From the NCBI GenBank assembly GCA_045592225.1, contig JAZNUH010000122.1, positions 1 to 11,530 on the forward strand: a stretch of DNA of 11,530 nucleotides, in the 5' to 3' direction. The notes beneath the pieces are model-generated. The model was not told the DNA's origin, made no database searches, and saw nothing but the letters and a program-made list of their open reading frames with translations. The position numbers were made by a program, and so were the translations under genes. This document shows, piece by piece, positions 1-8,200 of this stretch; position 1 is the first letter of the stretch, and every line of letters begins with the position of its first letter. The stretch is from JAZNUH01 sp045592225. Its GTDB lineage: Bacteria > Bacillota > Clostridia > UMGS1883 > UMGS1540.

Positions 1-164
1 CCTTTCTGTGTGGTTTTTGGTGGTACTTAAACTTTAACACAAAAAGTTTCTATTCGCTATTATTTTTGCCGATATATTTTGATACGAGATTTCCTCGTAT
101 CAAAATATATCGGAATGTAACACATCTATTGTAAACCTACATTTTTCAAACTTATTTTTATCAC
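1..164. other. Intergenic region without a gene, left edge
   Basis: I see no convincing coding region here. The stretch lies downstream of the operon terminator and is AT-rich. It holds a perfect 20-bp inverted repeat (69-113, listed separately) and a weak 7-bp inverted repeat, AAACTTT at 29-35 with AAAGTTT at 43-49. Read on the minus strand, the extreme left end gives AGAAAGG, which could be the ribosome site of another minus-strand gene starting outside the window. That is only a possibility, because no start codon is visible. Confidence 0.6.
69..113. repeat. Perfect 20-bp inverted repeat (hairpin) with 5-nt loop
   Basis: Positions 69-88 are the exact reverse complement of 94-113, with the loop ATTTC at 89-93. 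The stem is AT-rich except for CCG at its foot and CGAG next to the loop. Neither side is followed by a run of T, so it does not look like a standard intrinsic terminator. It may be a dispersed palindromic intergenic repeat, a small non-autonomous element, a protein-binding site or an RNA-stabilising hairpin. The sequence shows only the structure; the function is open. Confidence 0.85.
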
Positions 165-165
165 C

Positions 166-215
166 AAAAATAAAAAGGGGCAGTACAGACCCGGAGGGAC
201 GAGTCTGCACTGCCC
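166..215 (-). terminator. Intrinsic terminator of the five-gene operon
   Basis: On the minus strand the stop codon at 223-221 is followed after five bases by a 13-bp stem. Positions 215-203 (GGGCAGTGCAGAC) pair with 190-178, with one G-U wobble, around a 12-nt loop. The transcript then reads CCCC-type bases followed by UUUUUAUUUUU at 176-166. This is a classic Rho-independent terminator, and it marks the 3' end of the operon that starts near 10329. Confidence 0.93.
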
Positions 216-220
216 GAAAC

Positions 221-2434
221 TCAGGAAAGTTTCAGCAATCTTAAAAACAATGTACTCCCCTTCCACACATACACCTGCATCGTGTCTGCCCTTTCGGGGA
301 TTGTTATATTTTCAATTTTAATCTTGTCTTCTTTACTCTTTGTGTAAATCTTTATATCACACATCACATTTTTGCCTTTATAAAAAGCAGCTGCAAACCG
401 AAGCTGATTATCCACCGTAGTAATTGCCGCACCGTTTATGATAATATCCACCGTTTGCCCTTTTTCAATGTCGGTAACAAGCATACCGCTTTCGCTGTCT
501 GTTACATAGCAGTCTGCATCGGTATACGTCAGCTCTATTGTTGCGGCGGCGGCAGGCGGAAGTGTAACAAGCAAATTTGCACGCTTTAAATCCACATTGG
601 CGTTTACTGCATCGCCGTATATTACCCTTGCGTTGCACACACCCGGTTTAAGCACACCGAGAGGGATTTTGGCATTTATCTCCTGCATTGTGCAGTTTGC
701 AAGCTGCACATACTGCTTATTTCCGCTTTTCCATCTTCGTGCCAGAAGGCTTTCATCTTCTGTTTTGGTAAACTCCTGCTTTTCTGTCAACAGGCTATGT
801 TCACCGCCTGTGCATAAGCCGAAAATTAAATTCCATATCTCGGTAATATCACAAAGGTCACTGCCGTTTTGCGCTTTTTCAATTTTATAAAACCCAACTG
901 CATCCGCACCCGACAGCATTGCCTGATATATCTGTCCGCGCAGTTGCATAGGAGTTGGGAAGTATCCCAGATAGTCAAAGGTCTGCAAAAGCACCCAAAA
1001 GGGTTTTTCACCCGCCGCCTCTCTCCCGAGCGCTGTGTTTTGCGCCACGATTGACGATGCGGAGGCTTCTCCGTCAGCGGCACCGGCATAAATATCTGCG
1101 CCAAGTATATCGGCATATTTAGCCGATACGCTATACTTATCGGGATGGTTTTCCATTATGAAAACCGGATGCTCGTCATCATATTCACGAATTGCTGTGT
1201 ATGCCTGTTCTAAATACTCCTCCGGATTTTTCAGATTGAGAAATGGCTCGTCCATAACCAGATACCCGAAAAAAGCCGGATGATTTCGAATTTCATTACT
1301 TTGTGCCACTTCTCTTGTCAGCGGCAGATTGGCAGGATGCCCCGCCGGAAGCATATTGTTATAAAGAGGCAAAAGCATGTATACAATCGGTTCTCCCTTT
1401 TCGTTCAACGCACCGTCAAGCATATTTACATAGCCCTCGACGCTGCCCTGCATTGCATTTTGTATAACATTTATGCCTGCCTCTGCACATTTAACATAGT
1501 GTTTTTGTCTTACATGATATGCAAAAACAGGTTTAATTTCTTTTCCGTGTATGCTGATTGTACCGTCCTGTGCAATCATCCCCGGTCTGTCATAACGGTA
1601 TATTCTCACGGTTTGGGTTTCCATATCCTGTCCATCAGTATCCAGTAAGGTTGCACCAAGAGTATACGCCTTTTTCTTAACCGAAAGCAGTTTTGAAGAA
1701 AAGCTTACTTCTGCTCCCCCATCCGAAAGGCTTACATTTTTTGTCCAGAGTGTGGTGGTGCCGTCCTCTATCCAAAAGCTCACACTGCCACCCGCACATT
1801 CAGGGGCCAAATTAGGATTTATCTTAATATCTGCAGTGCCCTCGGTCTGCTCGCTGTAATAGAAAACACTGTCTGTTTCCAGAGAGGATATATATTTCTT
1901 TACGCAGGTAAGCTGCATATCCGCCCACATAAGCTCTCCGCCGCCCACAAGACGAAGAAGAACAGTAGCAGTTGTGGTATTGTCGGGCACAGTAAAGCGA
2001 AGGGTTTGCTTTTCCCATACACCGGTATTACTGTAATATGCCGTAAGGCTTGTTTCCGCTCCTCCCGAGCTTACCTTTATAACCCCGCCCTGGCTTGTTC
2101 CGCGGTTTATTATTTTAGAATATCCCGTAACGGCATATTCCGCCCCGGGAACGAGATTATTTATGCTTTGAGAAACCGTTATGTGCCTGTAATGTGCCGT
2201 TCCCGTGTTATCTGCATCATACAGCCACAGTGCGTTTTTTTGGTTATACTCATTTTGCATAACCCGAATATTTTCCCCCGCCACTGCAGAAGATCCGTAT
2301 CCGATACTCCATCCCGTCGGCATATCCCCCTGGGCAGACTGGAAATCGCCGTTTTGAAAATGCTCTGCTGCCACCTGCATCGGCAGGACAGACAAAAGCA
2401 ATATGCACACTATTAACAGGCTTATCCTTTTCAT
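221..2434 (-). CDS. Secreted protein with CBM-like module and GH-like TIM barrel
   Basis: The protein has 737 residues and is probably released outside the cell. Residues 1-23 form a Sec signal peptide. Residues 27-177 resemble a CBM4/9-type jelly-roll, with the opening motif NGDF and the closing motif GGGELMWADMQL. An Ig-like linker (185-280) leads to a TIM barrel at about 300-520. Predicted barrel strands are FAYHV, GINVIQ, MLLPLY, FFGYLVMDEP, VFIMEN, DILGADIY, WVLLQTF and AVGFY. The E of DEP (396) sits where clan GH-A enzymes carry the acid/base, but Q484 occupies the usual nucleophile place on strand 7. A beta domain (560-640) and a C-terminal region (645-737) follow; the latter ends in MQVYVWKG, resembling the VxVFxW endings of clostridial surface proteins. 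GAGGA lies 6 bases before the ATG. The protein is a paralogue of the anchored protein at 8901-5299 but has no SLH repeats. Exact family and substrate are unknown. Confidence 0.85.
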   Translation of the reverse strand: MKRISLLIVCILLLSVLPMQVAAEHFQNGDFQSAQGDMPTGWSIGYGSSAVAGENIRVMQNEYNQKNALWLYDADNTGTAHYRHITVSQSINNLVPGAEYAVTGYSKIINRGTSQGGVIKVSSGGAETSLTAYYSNTGVWEKQTLRFTVPDNTTTATVLLRLVGGGELMWADMQLTCVKKYISSLETDSVFYYSEQTEGTADIKINPNLAPECAGGSVSFWIEDGTTTLWTKNVSLSDGGAEVSFSSKLLSVKKKAYTLGATLLDTDGQDMETQTVRIYRYDRPGMIAQDGTISIHGKEIKPVFAYHVRQKHYVKCAEAGINVIQNAMQGSVEGYVNMLDGALNEKGEPIVYMLLPLYNNMLPAGHPANLPLTREVAQSNEIRNHPAFFGYLVMDEPFLNLKNPEEYLEQAYTAIREYDDEHPVFIMENHPDKYSVSAKYADILGADIYAGAADGEASASSIVAQNTALGREAAGEKPFWVLLQTFDYLGYFPTPMQLRGQIYQAMLSGADAVGFYKIEKAQNGSDLCDITEIWNLIFGLCTGGEHSLLTEKQEFTKTEDESLLARRWKSGNKQYVQLANCTMQEINAKIPLGVLKPGVCNARVIYGDAVNANVDLKRANLLVTLPPAAAATIELTYTDADCYVTDSESGMLVTDIEKGQTVDIIINGAAITTVDNQLRFAAAFYKGKNVMCDIKIYTKSKEDKIKIENITIPERADTMQVYVWKGSTLFLRLLKLS

Positions 2435-2452
2435 TTTTTATCCTCGTAAACT

Positions 2453-3307
2453 TTATTTTAAATTAAAGAAAATTATTGCCATAATTCCTATTCCCACACC
2501 CAAAAGCTGCATTTTTGCCAGCTTTTCCTTGAAAATAAGGCGGGAAAGAATGCAAACAAGCAGAAGACTTCCCCCCGATATAACAGGGAAAATAACCGAG
2601 GCAGGCAGCATTGTGTTTAGCAAAATTACAAAATAATTCAAAACACCGTTTGCTCCGCCGTGCACAACGCCCATTCCCCAGCTTTTTTTAAGTGCGTCAA
2701 CACTTTCTCTCGGTGCCAGTATTGCTCCGGCTGCTGCAAAAAACACTGTAAGCATTCCCAGTGCCAAAATCATAAATTCGCTTGAATACTCGCCCACGAA
2801 TGCAATTTGCTGCATTTTTTGTACAGTGCTGCACATACCGTTTCCCAAAAAGGAAAGAACGACCATTAACAGCCACTGCACAGAAAACTTAAATTCTTCT
2901 TTTTTAAACGAAATAAAAAATATAGACAGCAGCAGGCATATAATACCTAAAACAAGAAATATTCCTGCCGGTTCCTTTAACACTAAAAGTCCGTACATAG
3001 TGGGTATCATCAGCGAATATGACGAAAGTAATGTAGTAAGTGACAACGAACCGTAGCGAACTGCCAGAACTCCGCACAAGGTTGTGGTTCCGTAGGAAAC
3101 AGCAAAGCCCAGTGAATACACAAAAATATCCCGTGTAAAGTCCAGCTGTCCTTTTGAAACAAGTATAAATACAAGCATTGCCGCAAGTGTTCTTATTGCC
3201 GAAAATACATATATTCCCTTTGCGGTATTACTGCGGTTATACAGCTTATTAATAATTGATTGTGACACCGATATGCAAACCGCTGCCGCTAAAATAACTC
3301 CTGCCAT
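2453..3307 (-). CDS. DMT-superfamily (EamA-like) membrane transporter
   Basis: The 284-residue integral membrane protein has about ten hydrophobic helices in two five-helix halves, the usual size and fold of DMT/EamA transporters. Typical signatures are LSSYSLMIPTMYGLLVLKEP at the end of the first half and SRLIFKEKLAKMQLLGVGI at the end of the second, which are the family's helix 4/5 and 9/10 regions with their conserved KE. I chose the ATG at 3307 rather than GTG codons further upstream. The upstream GTG GTG is part of the ribosome site AGGTGGTG, which lies 6 bases before this ATG. The region between the upstream stop (3323) and this start is only 15 bases, so the gene is co-transcribed and perhaps translationally coupled. 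DMT proteins move drugs, amino acids, nucleotide sugars or metabolites. The position beside glycosidase-like genes suggests a sugar or sugar-derivative cargo, but direction and substrate cannot be read from sequence. Confidence 0.85.
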   Translation of the reverse strand: MAGVILAAAVCISVSQSIINKLYNRSNTAKGIYVFSAIRTLAAMLVFILVSKGQLDFTRDIFVYSLGFAVSYGTTTLCGVLAVRYGSLSLTTLLSSYSLMIPTMYGLLVLKEPAGIFLVLGIICLLLSIFFISFKKEEFKFSVQWLLMVVLSFLGNGMCSTVQKMQQIAFVGEYSSEFMILALGMLTVFFAAAGAILAPRESVDALKKSWGMGVVHGGANGVLNYFVILLNTMLPASVIFPVISGGSLLLVCILSRLIFKEKLAKMQLLGVGIGIMAIIFFNLK

Positions 3308-3322
3308 ATATATCACCACCTG

Positions 3323-5260
3323 TTACCATACTTCAATTGCCGAAAAGCTAAAGGGAGCCATAGGTGCAGACAAGGTTACCTTGTTTCCGCTTAAATGCCC
3401 TTCACAGCCCAAAAAGCGAATTTCTTTATACTCACGGTCCAAAGTAATTACCGGTTCAATTATTTCGTCCTCGCAAAAATTCCAAAGCCCTACGCTCATT
3501 CTTTCTGCATCTTTTTTACAAAGCATATACAGTTTGGGGTTGCCTGTGCATTTTGCAGGCATAGCCTTGCCCATCATCCATTCAATTCCCGAAATCAGCA
3601 TTTGTTGCCTTCCGTATCCCGAAAAGAAGGCGCCCTGCACATGCTCTAAACCTCTGCAGTCTTTAGCATCAAAGGTATATACAATAAATTTTTGTCCCGC
3701 TTTATTCTTATAGCGGTACATTGCAGGCATTTCTCCTGCCGGTCCGCAAAATACGCTTTGTATTTCAGCACAATCGCGGCATTTAACACGGTACACCCTT
3801 TCGTGTGCTGCCGCGCGCTCGCGCATTTTGTTTTCAAGGCAAAGCTCTGTTGCCGCCCCACGTTCGGGGCGGATTTCCAAAAGCCCTACATCCACACCCC
3901 GCTTATGCATAATTGCCGCCGCCGTTCCATCTAAAATAAGCATGGGTGCATCTGCAGGCACATGTGCCGCGTTTTCACCAAAAACAATTGTGGGTGCAGA
4001 CAAATCCCCGTATGTTACCGGCAGGGAATTTTCGCAGGCAAACACCTGCGATGCCGCGGGCATTACGTGGAATTTATCGTTATTTGCCGGAAAATCGCCC
4101 GGCAGATAATCCTCCAAAGCAGCGGGCAGAGTTGCGCCCCGCAGCAGCGACATATTTTCAAACACATTAACACCCACCGCTTTTTTGCCTGAAAACATTT
4201 CGTCAATGCCCTCATACAGGTGTTGGTTTCGCACGTGTCTGTCAATATACCCTGTTTCCTGTGTAGGTGCTCCAAAATAGTCCATCATATATTTCATAAT
4301 ACCGTCGGTAGAGCCGTCGGCACGCATAATCATGTCAAAGCCCTCCAGATAAGCTGCAGGTACAGCAAATCTCGGACGGGGATTAACATCCCCCTCTGAA
4401 CAAATTTCCACACCATTACCCTTGCACCACCATGCCTGAAGGCGCGCCGCCTCGGCAACACCCGACAAACCGCAATGCCATACCAAAGAATTCAGCGTCC
4501 AGTAGGGCGCTCCCGCAAGGCGTAAAACAGGCTTAGTATTTCCTGCCAATGCTTTTGTAAGGGTTATGGCGTCCACTCCCTCTGTATCCCACGAGGTTCT
4601 TCCGGCGCAAAAGCCCATGCGTATATCGTGATTTACCTTGTCAACGCTTTGGCGCAGTTTTTCTGCAAATTTAACAAGGGTTTCTCCCTGTAAATCCAGC
4701 CACAGGTCACGATATTTATTTTTTTCTCCCAAAAAGGCTTTTTTGCAAAGCTCTTCTCTTGAAATATCCTCACCTATACGGCGCGAATATTCCTGCATGT
4801 GCCTGTCGCAGCAGCATCCGATGCCACCGTCCCCACGTCCGCTGAGGCAAAATTCATCGTCCAGCATTATCTTTTTTACTCCGGTTTTTGCCATCATCCC
4901 GATAAAATCGCACGCCGCATCGGAAAAGTTCGGGTCCATAGGGCAAAATACTCCCTTGTATTCTGCTCCGTCATGCAGTTTCTTTACACGGGTAAAATCT
5001 TCGCAGCCCACCTCCGAGCTTCCCGAAAAACCTATAAGCGGGCTTACCCAGAGTGTTACTTCAATTCTGTTTTTTTCAAAAAAACGCATTTTGTCGGCAA
5101 ATAAATCCATTGCCTCCTGCGCAGAACCGTCTTTTAAGAAATTTCGGGGCAGGTGAATATAAACCTCGTCTGCACCGGCTCTCTTAAGCTCGGACAGTAC
5201 TGCCGCCTCTCCGTAGAAGTCAGTTGTGGAAAGGGAAATAGGTATTGTCAGTTTATACAT
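3323..5260 (-). CDS. Cytoplasmic glycosidase-like protein, GH42-like architecture
   Basis: The protein has 645 residues and no signal peptide or membrane segment, and it is cysteine-rich (more than 20 Cys), which fits a reducing cytoplasm. Residues 1-330 look like a TIM barrel. Candidate catalytic acids are D134/D135/E136 in LDDEF at the end of a mid-barrel strand, and E285 or E289 in the later motif EICSEGD. A cysteine and histidine cluster (C138, C149-C151, H154) after the first motif recalls the zinc site of GH42 beta-galactosidases. Residues 355-465 look like a flavodoxin-like alpha/beta domain, as in the GH42 trimerisation domain, and 480-645 is mainly beta. Length matches GH42 enzymes, but I see no clear GH42 signature, so this may be a related uncharacterised family. 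The ATG at 5260 has AAGGA 9 bases upstream. Inferred role: intracellular breakdown of an imported oligosaccharide or glycoside. Confidence 0.75.
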   Translation of the reverse strand: MYKLTIPISLSTTDFYGEAAVLSELKRAGADEVYIHLPRNFLKDGSAQEAMDLFADKMRFFEKNRIEVTLWVSPLIGFSGSSEVGCEDFTRVKKLHDGAEYKGVFCPMDPNFSDAACDFIGMMAKTGVKKIMLDDEFCLSGRGDGGIGCCCDRHMQEYSRRIGEDISREELCKKAFLGEKNKYRDLWLDLQGETLVKFAEKLRQSVDKVNHDIRMGFCAGRTSWDTEGVDAITLTKALAGNTKPVLRLAGAPYWTLNSLVWHCGLSGVAEAARLQAWWCKGNGVEICSEGDVNPRPRFAVPAAYLEGFDMIMRADGSTDGIMKYMMDYFGAPTQETGYIDRHVRNQHLYEGIDEMFSGKKAVGVNVFENMSLLRGATLPAALEDYLPGDFPANNDKFHVMPAASQVFACENSLPVTYGDLSAPTIVFGENAAHVPADAPMLILDGTAAAIMHKRGVDVGLLEIRPERGAATELCLENKMRERAAAHERVYRVKCRDCAEIQSVFCGPAGEMPAMYRYKNKAGQKFIVYTFDAKDCRGLEHVQGAFFSGYGRQQMLISGIEWMMGKAMPAKCTGNPKLYMLCKKDAERMSVGLWNFCEDEIIEPVITLDREYKEIRFLGCEGHLSGNKVTLSAPMAPFSFSAIEVW

Positions 5261-5298
5261 AAATGTTCATCCTTTTTCTGTTGCTTAAATACTGCCTG

Positions 5299-8200
5299 CT
5301 ACTGTGCATCCATAATTCTTTTCATTACAACCGCAGCCTCTGCGCGGGTTGTATTTCCCAGGGGATTGATTGTTCCGTCTGCGTTGCCCTTTATAAGGCC
5401 GGATGCAAGCATTGCTCTTACATGGTCCACTGCATAATCTGCAATAAGTCCTGTATCCGAGTATGCAGAGAGGTCTGCCCCCTCGCCCGACAGCTTCATC
5501 GCCCTTGAGATTATTGTCATCATTTCCTGTCGTGTGATTTTTGCTTCGGGATTGTATTTGTTATCACCCACACCGTTTAATATACCGAGTGCGCGACCTA
5601 TTGCTATCTCCTTTGCATACTCTGCCGTAGGAGATACATCTTTAAAGTTTTCTGTTGTTTCTGCATTAAGACCAAGTGTTCTTACAAAAAACATTGCAAA
5701 ATCACCGCGGGTAATGTTTTCACCCGGCGCATAGGAAATGGGGCTCTGACTGTTTACAATGCCTTTTTTATACAGCATATCAACAGCATCTCTCGCCCAG
5801 GCGTAATCATTATTGAGCAGAGTAATATCGCGCGAGAACTTTGTTCCTGTTCCGTTTGTAAGGCTCATATACTGAATTACACTTGAGCTCATATCTATAA
5901 ACGGACTTGTGTAAACCGCGCTGAAATCTGTTGCCTCTGCAGGTGTTACCTCAATCAAAAGTGCCGCAGCAGGAGCAAGATTTACTGTAAATGCACCACT
6001 TCCTGAAAATGTATCTGTTGCTCCGAAAAGAGTTTTTGCAGTAAAAGCACCAATCGAAAGCTCACCGTTTTGTGATGTGAGCGTTACGGTTGCACTTGTA
6101 TTTGTATTTGCTCTTCTGTTTATTAGCGCTACATATACCTTTCCGTCTTTAATATAGCTTCTGTACCAGTAATCTTCTGTTTTACTTTCCGCAAAGGATG
6201 GGTATTTCCATTCAGCGAAATAGGGTGCCAGTGCATCTGCCTCGCCGCTGCCGAAGGCTTCCACTCCCTCCCAGAGCGGTGTATCCATTAAATCAAGATT
6301 GCCGTCTGCATCTCTGAGGCAATAGTAGCCCACCGATTTTGCACCGCAGAAATATGACTGATAAATCATATTCCTCAGCTCATCGCTTGTGGGGAAATAG
6401 TCATAGTGGGGCAAATTACGGAAGGTCTGCAAAAGTGCCCACACAGGTTTTTTACTTCTTGTGGAATGCTGAATACTGCGCACCATTTCCGCAATATAGG
6501 TTGCGGATTTTATACTGTCGTAGGGGTAAATATCCACTCCCAGTATGTCACAGTATTTTACACTTCCTATAAAGTTTTCGTTTTCCATTATGTATGCGGG
6601 GTGCACCTTATCAATTCCACGGATGATTTTATACGAGTTTTCAAGATGCTCCTCGGGTTCTTCAAGGTTAAAGAAGGGTTCATCAATTACCATATATCCA
6701 AACAGCGCCGGATGGTCCTTGATTGCCTCTACAACCTCTCTGCTGTTTGCCGCATTATCCGGATGACCCGCCGGCTTTATGCTTCGGTACAAGGGCACAA
6801 GCATATAAATTCCCGCCGCCTGTGCTTTGTCAAGAAGCTCTATATATCCTTCGGGTCCTGTGAAGTTCTCACCCTGTACTACGTTAATGCCTGCTTTTGC
6901 ACAATCGTCATACATATCCGGGTTTACGTGGTAGGCAAACACGGGACGGAATATTTCGCCGTCAACGTAGAAATTACCTTGCTTATCCATCATGGTGGGT
7001 CTGTCATATCGGTATACCGATATATCCTGCTTTTGCTGCAGCACACCGTCTGCCATTACCGACAGTGAAACCGTGTACTCCTTCTCTTTTTCAGAAAGCA
7101 GGGGCAGAGCAAAGGAAAAGCCTGCCTCACCGTTTTTCATCTGAGCCTCGGCGCTTTCTATTACTCTTTCACCGTCGCACAGCTTAAAGTATGCCGTACC
7201 CTTATCCGTCAGCTCGGGATATTCTTCAGCATTTGTATATATGCTTGCACGACCAAAGCCGTTATCATCTGTGTAATAGAACACATCGTCTGTTTCCATT
7301 GTGTATTTTTTCGCGTCCCCGGTTTTGTAAACCGAAATGTCATCGCAAATTACAGTTCCCTTAGATGCAAAAAGTCTTGCATACACAACCATTGAAACTG
7401 TTTCCTTGGGCACATAGAAGGTATGCCCCAAAAGGCGCCAGTTATCGCCTGTATATCCGTACTTTTCGGAATTTGTAGAGCCGTTTGCGTTTTGGGTGGT
7501 AATTGTACCGTCACCTTTATAAAACTCTACTTTAAAGCCTACCGCATTATTATCCTCGGCTTTTATGTATGCACTTATCTGGTACTGTGCACCCGGCTCT
7601 ACACCCATAATAATCTGGCGTGCCCAGGGGTTTTTGCCGTCCTTTGTTGATATTTTAAGTGCCTTTGCGCCTGTTTTGGCATCCTTTTCGGTTATAGAGC
7701 AATATGACGGGTTATAAAAAGCCCATTCACTCTCTCCATCCTCAAATCCGCCGTTTTTTATAAGCTCGTCACCGGCAGGTGTAAGCATTTGATATGGCGG
7801 GTCGGGAATAATAACAGGAAATTCCGAATCAGGAACCTTTGACTCATCAAACTGTGAAATAAAGGCTACATCGTCCCATATTATGTCTCCGCCGCCTACA
7901 AGGCGAAAGAGTACCGACACGTAAAACGAATCTGCAGGCACAGTTCCGCTTATGCTGAACTTCTGCCATACTTCCGATGCCGGATTTTTTATTTCTGCCG
8001 TTGCATCCCCTGTAAGCTTTTTATTGCCCGAAGGGTCAGAATAAAACTCCAGCTTCATCATACCGCCGGGCTGACCGCTCTTGTAGCTTTTCATCCAGCC
8101 GCTTAATGTGTATCTTGCCCCGGGTACAATACCGTACATAGTTTGAGATACAAACATATTTTTATTATCACTTGTAAAGCGAACTGCTTTATTACCGCTT

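Noticed and set aside
29..49. 7-bp inverted repeat AAACTTT/AAAGTTT near the left edge as a terminator
   Set aside because: The stem is short and AT-rich, with no T-run after it; it could easily occur by chance.
152..173. TTATTTTT/AAAAATAA inverted repeat as a second regulatory hairpin
   Set aside because: It is made from the terminator's own U-tract and neighbouring A/T runs, so low-complexity sequence explains it.
3308..3319. Upstream GTG start adding four residues to the transporter
   Set aside because: The GTG GTG bases belong to the AGGTGGTG ribosome site 6 bases before the ATG at 3307.
4638..5156. 172-residue open frame on the plus strand opposite the GH42-like gene
   Set aside because: It is antisense to a well-supported coding region, has no recognisable domain and a biased Ser/Pro-rich composition typical of a shadow frame.
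6406..7068. 220-residue open frame on the plus strand opposite the barrel of the SLH protein
   Set aside because: It covers the conserved barrel in antisense, shows no known motif, and no promoter or ribosome site supports it.
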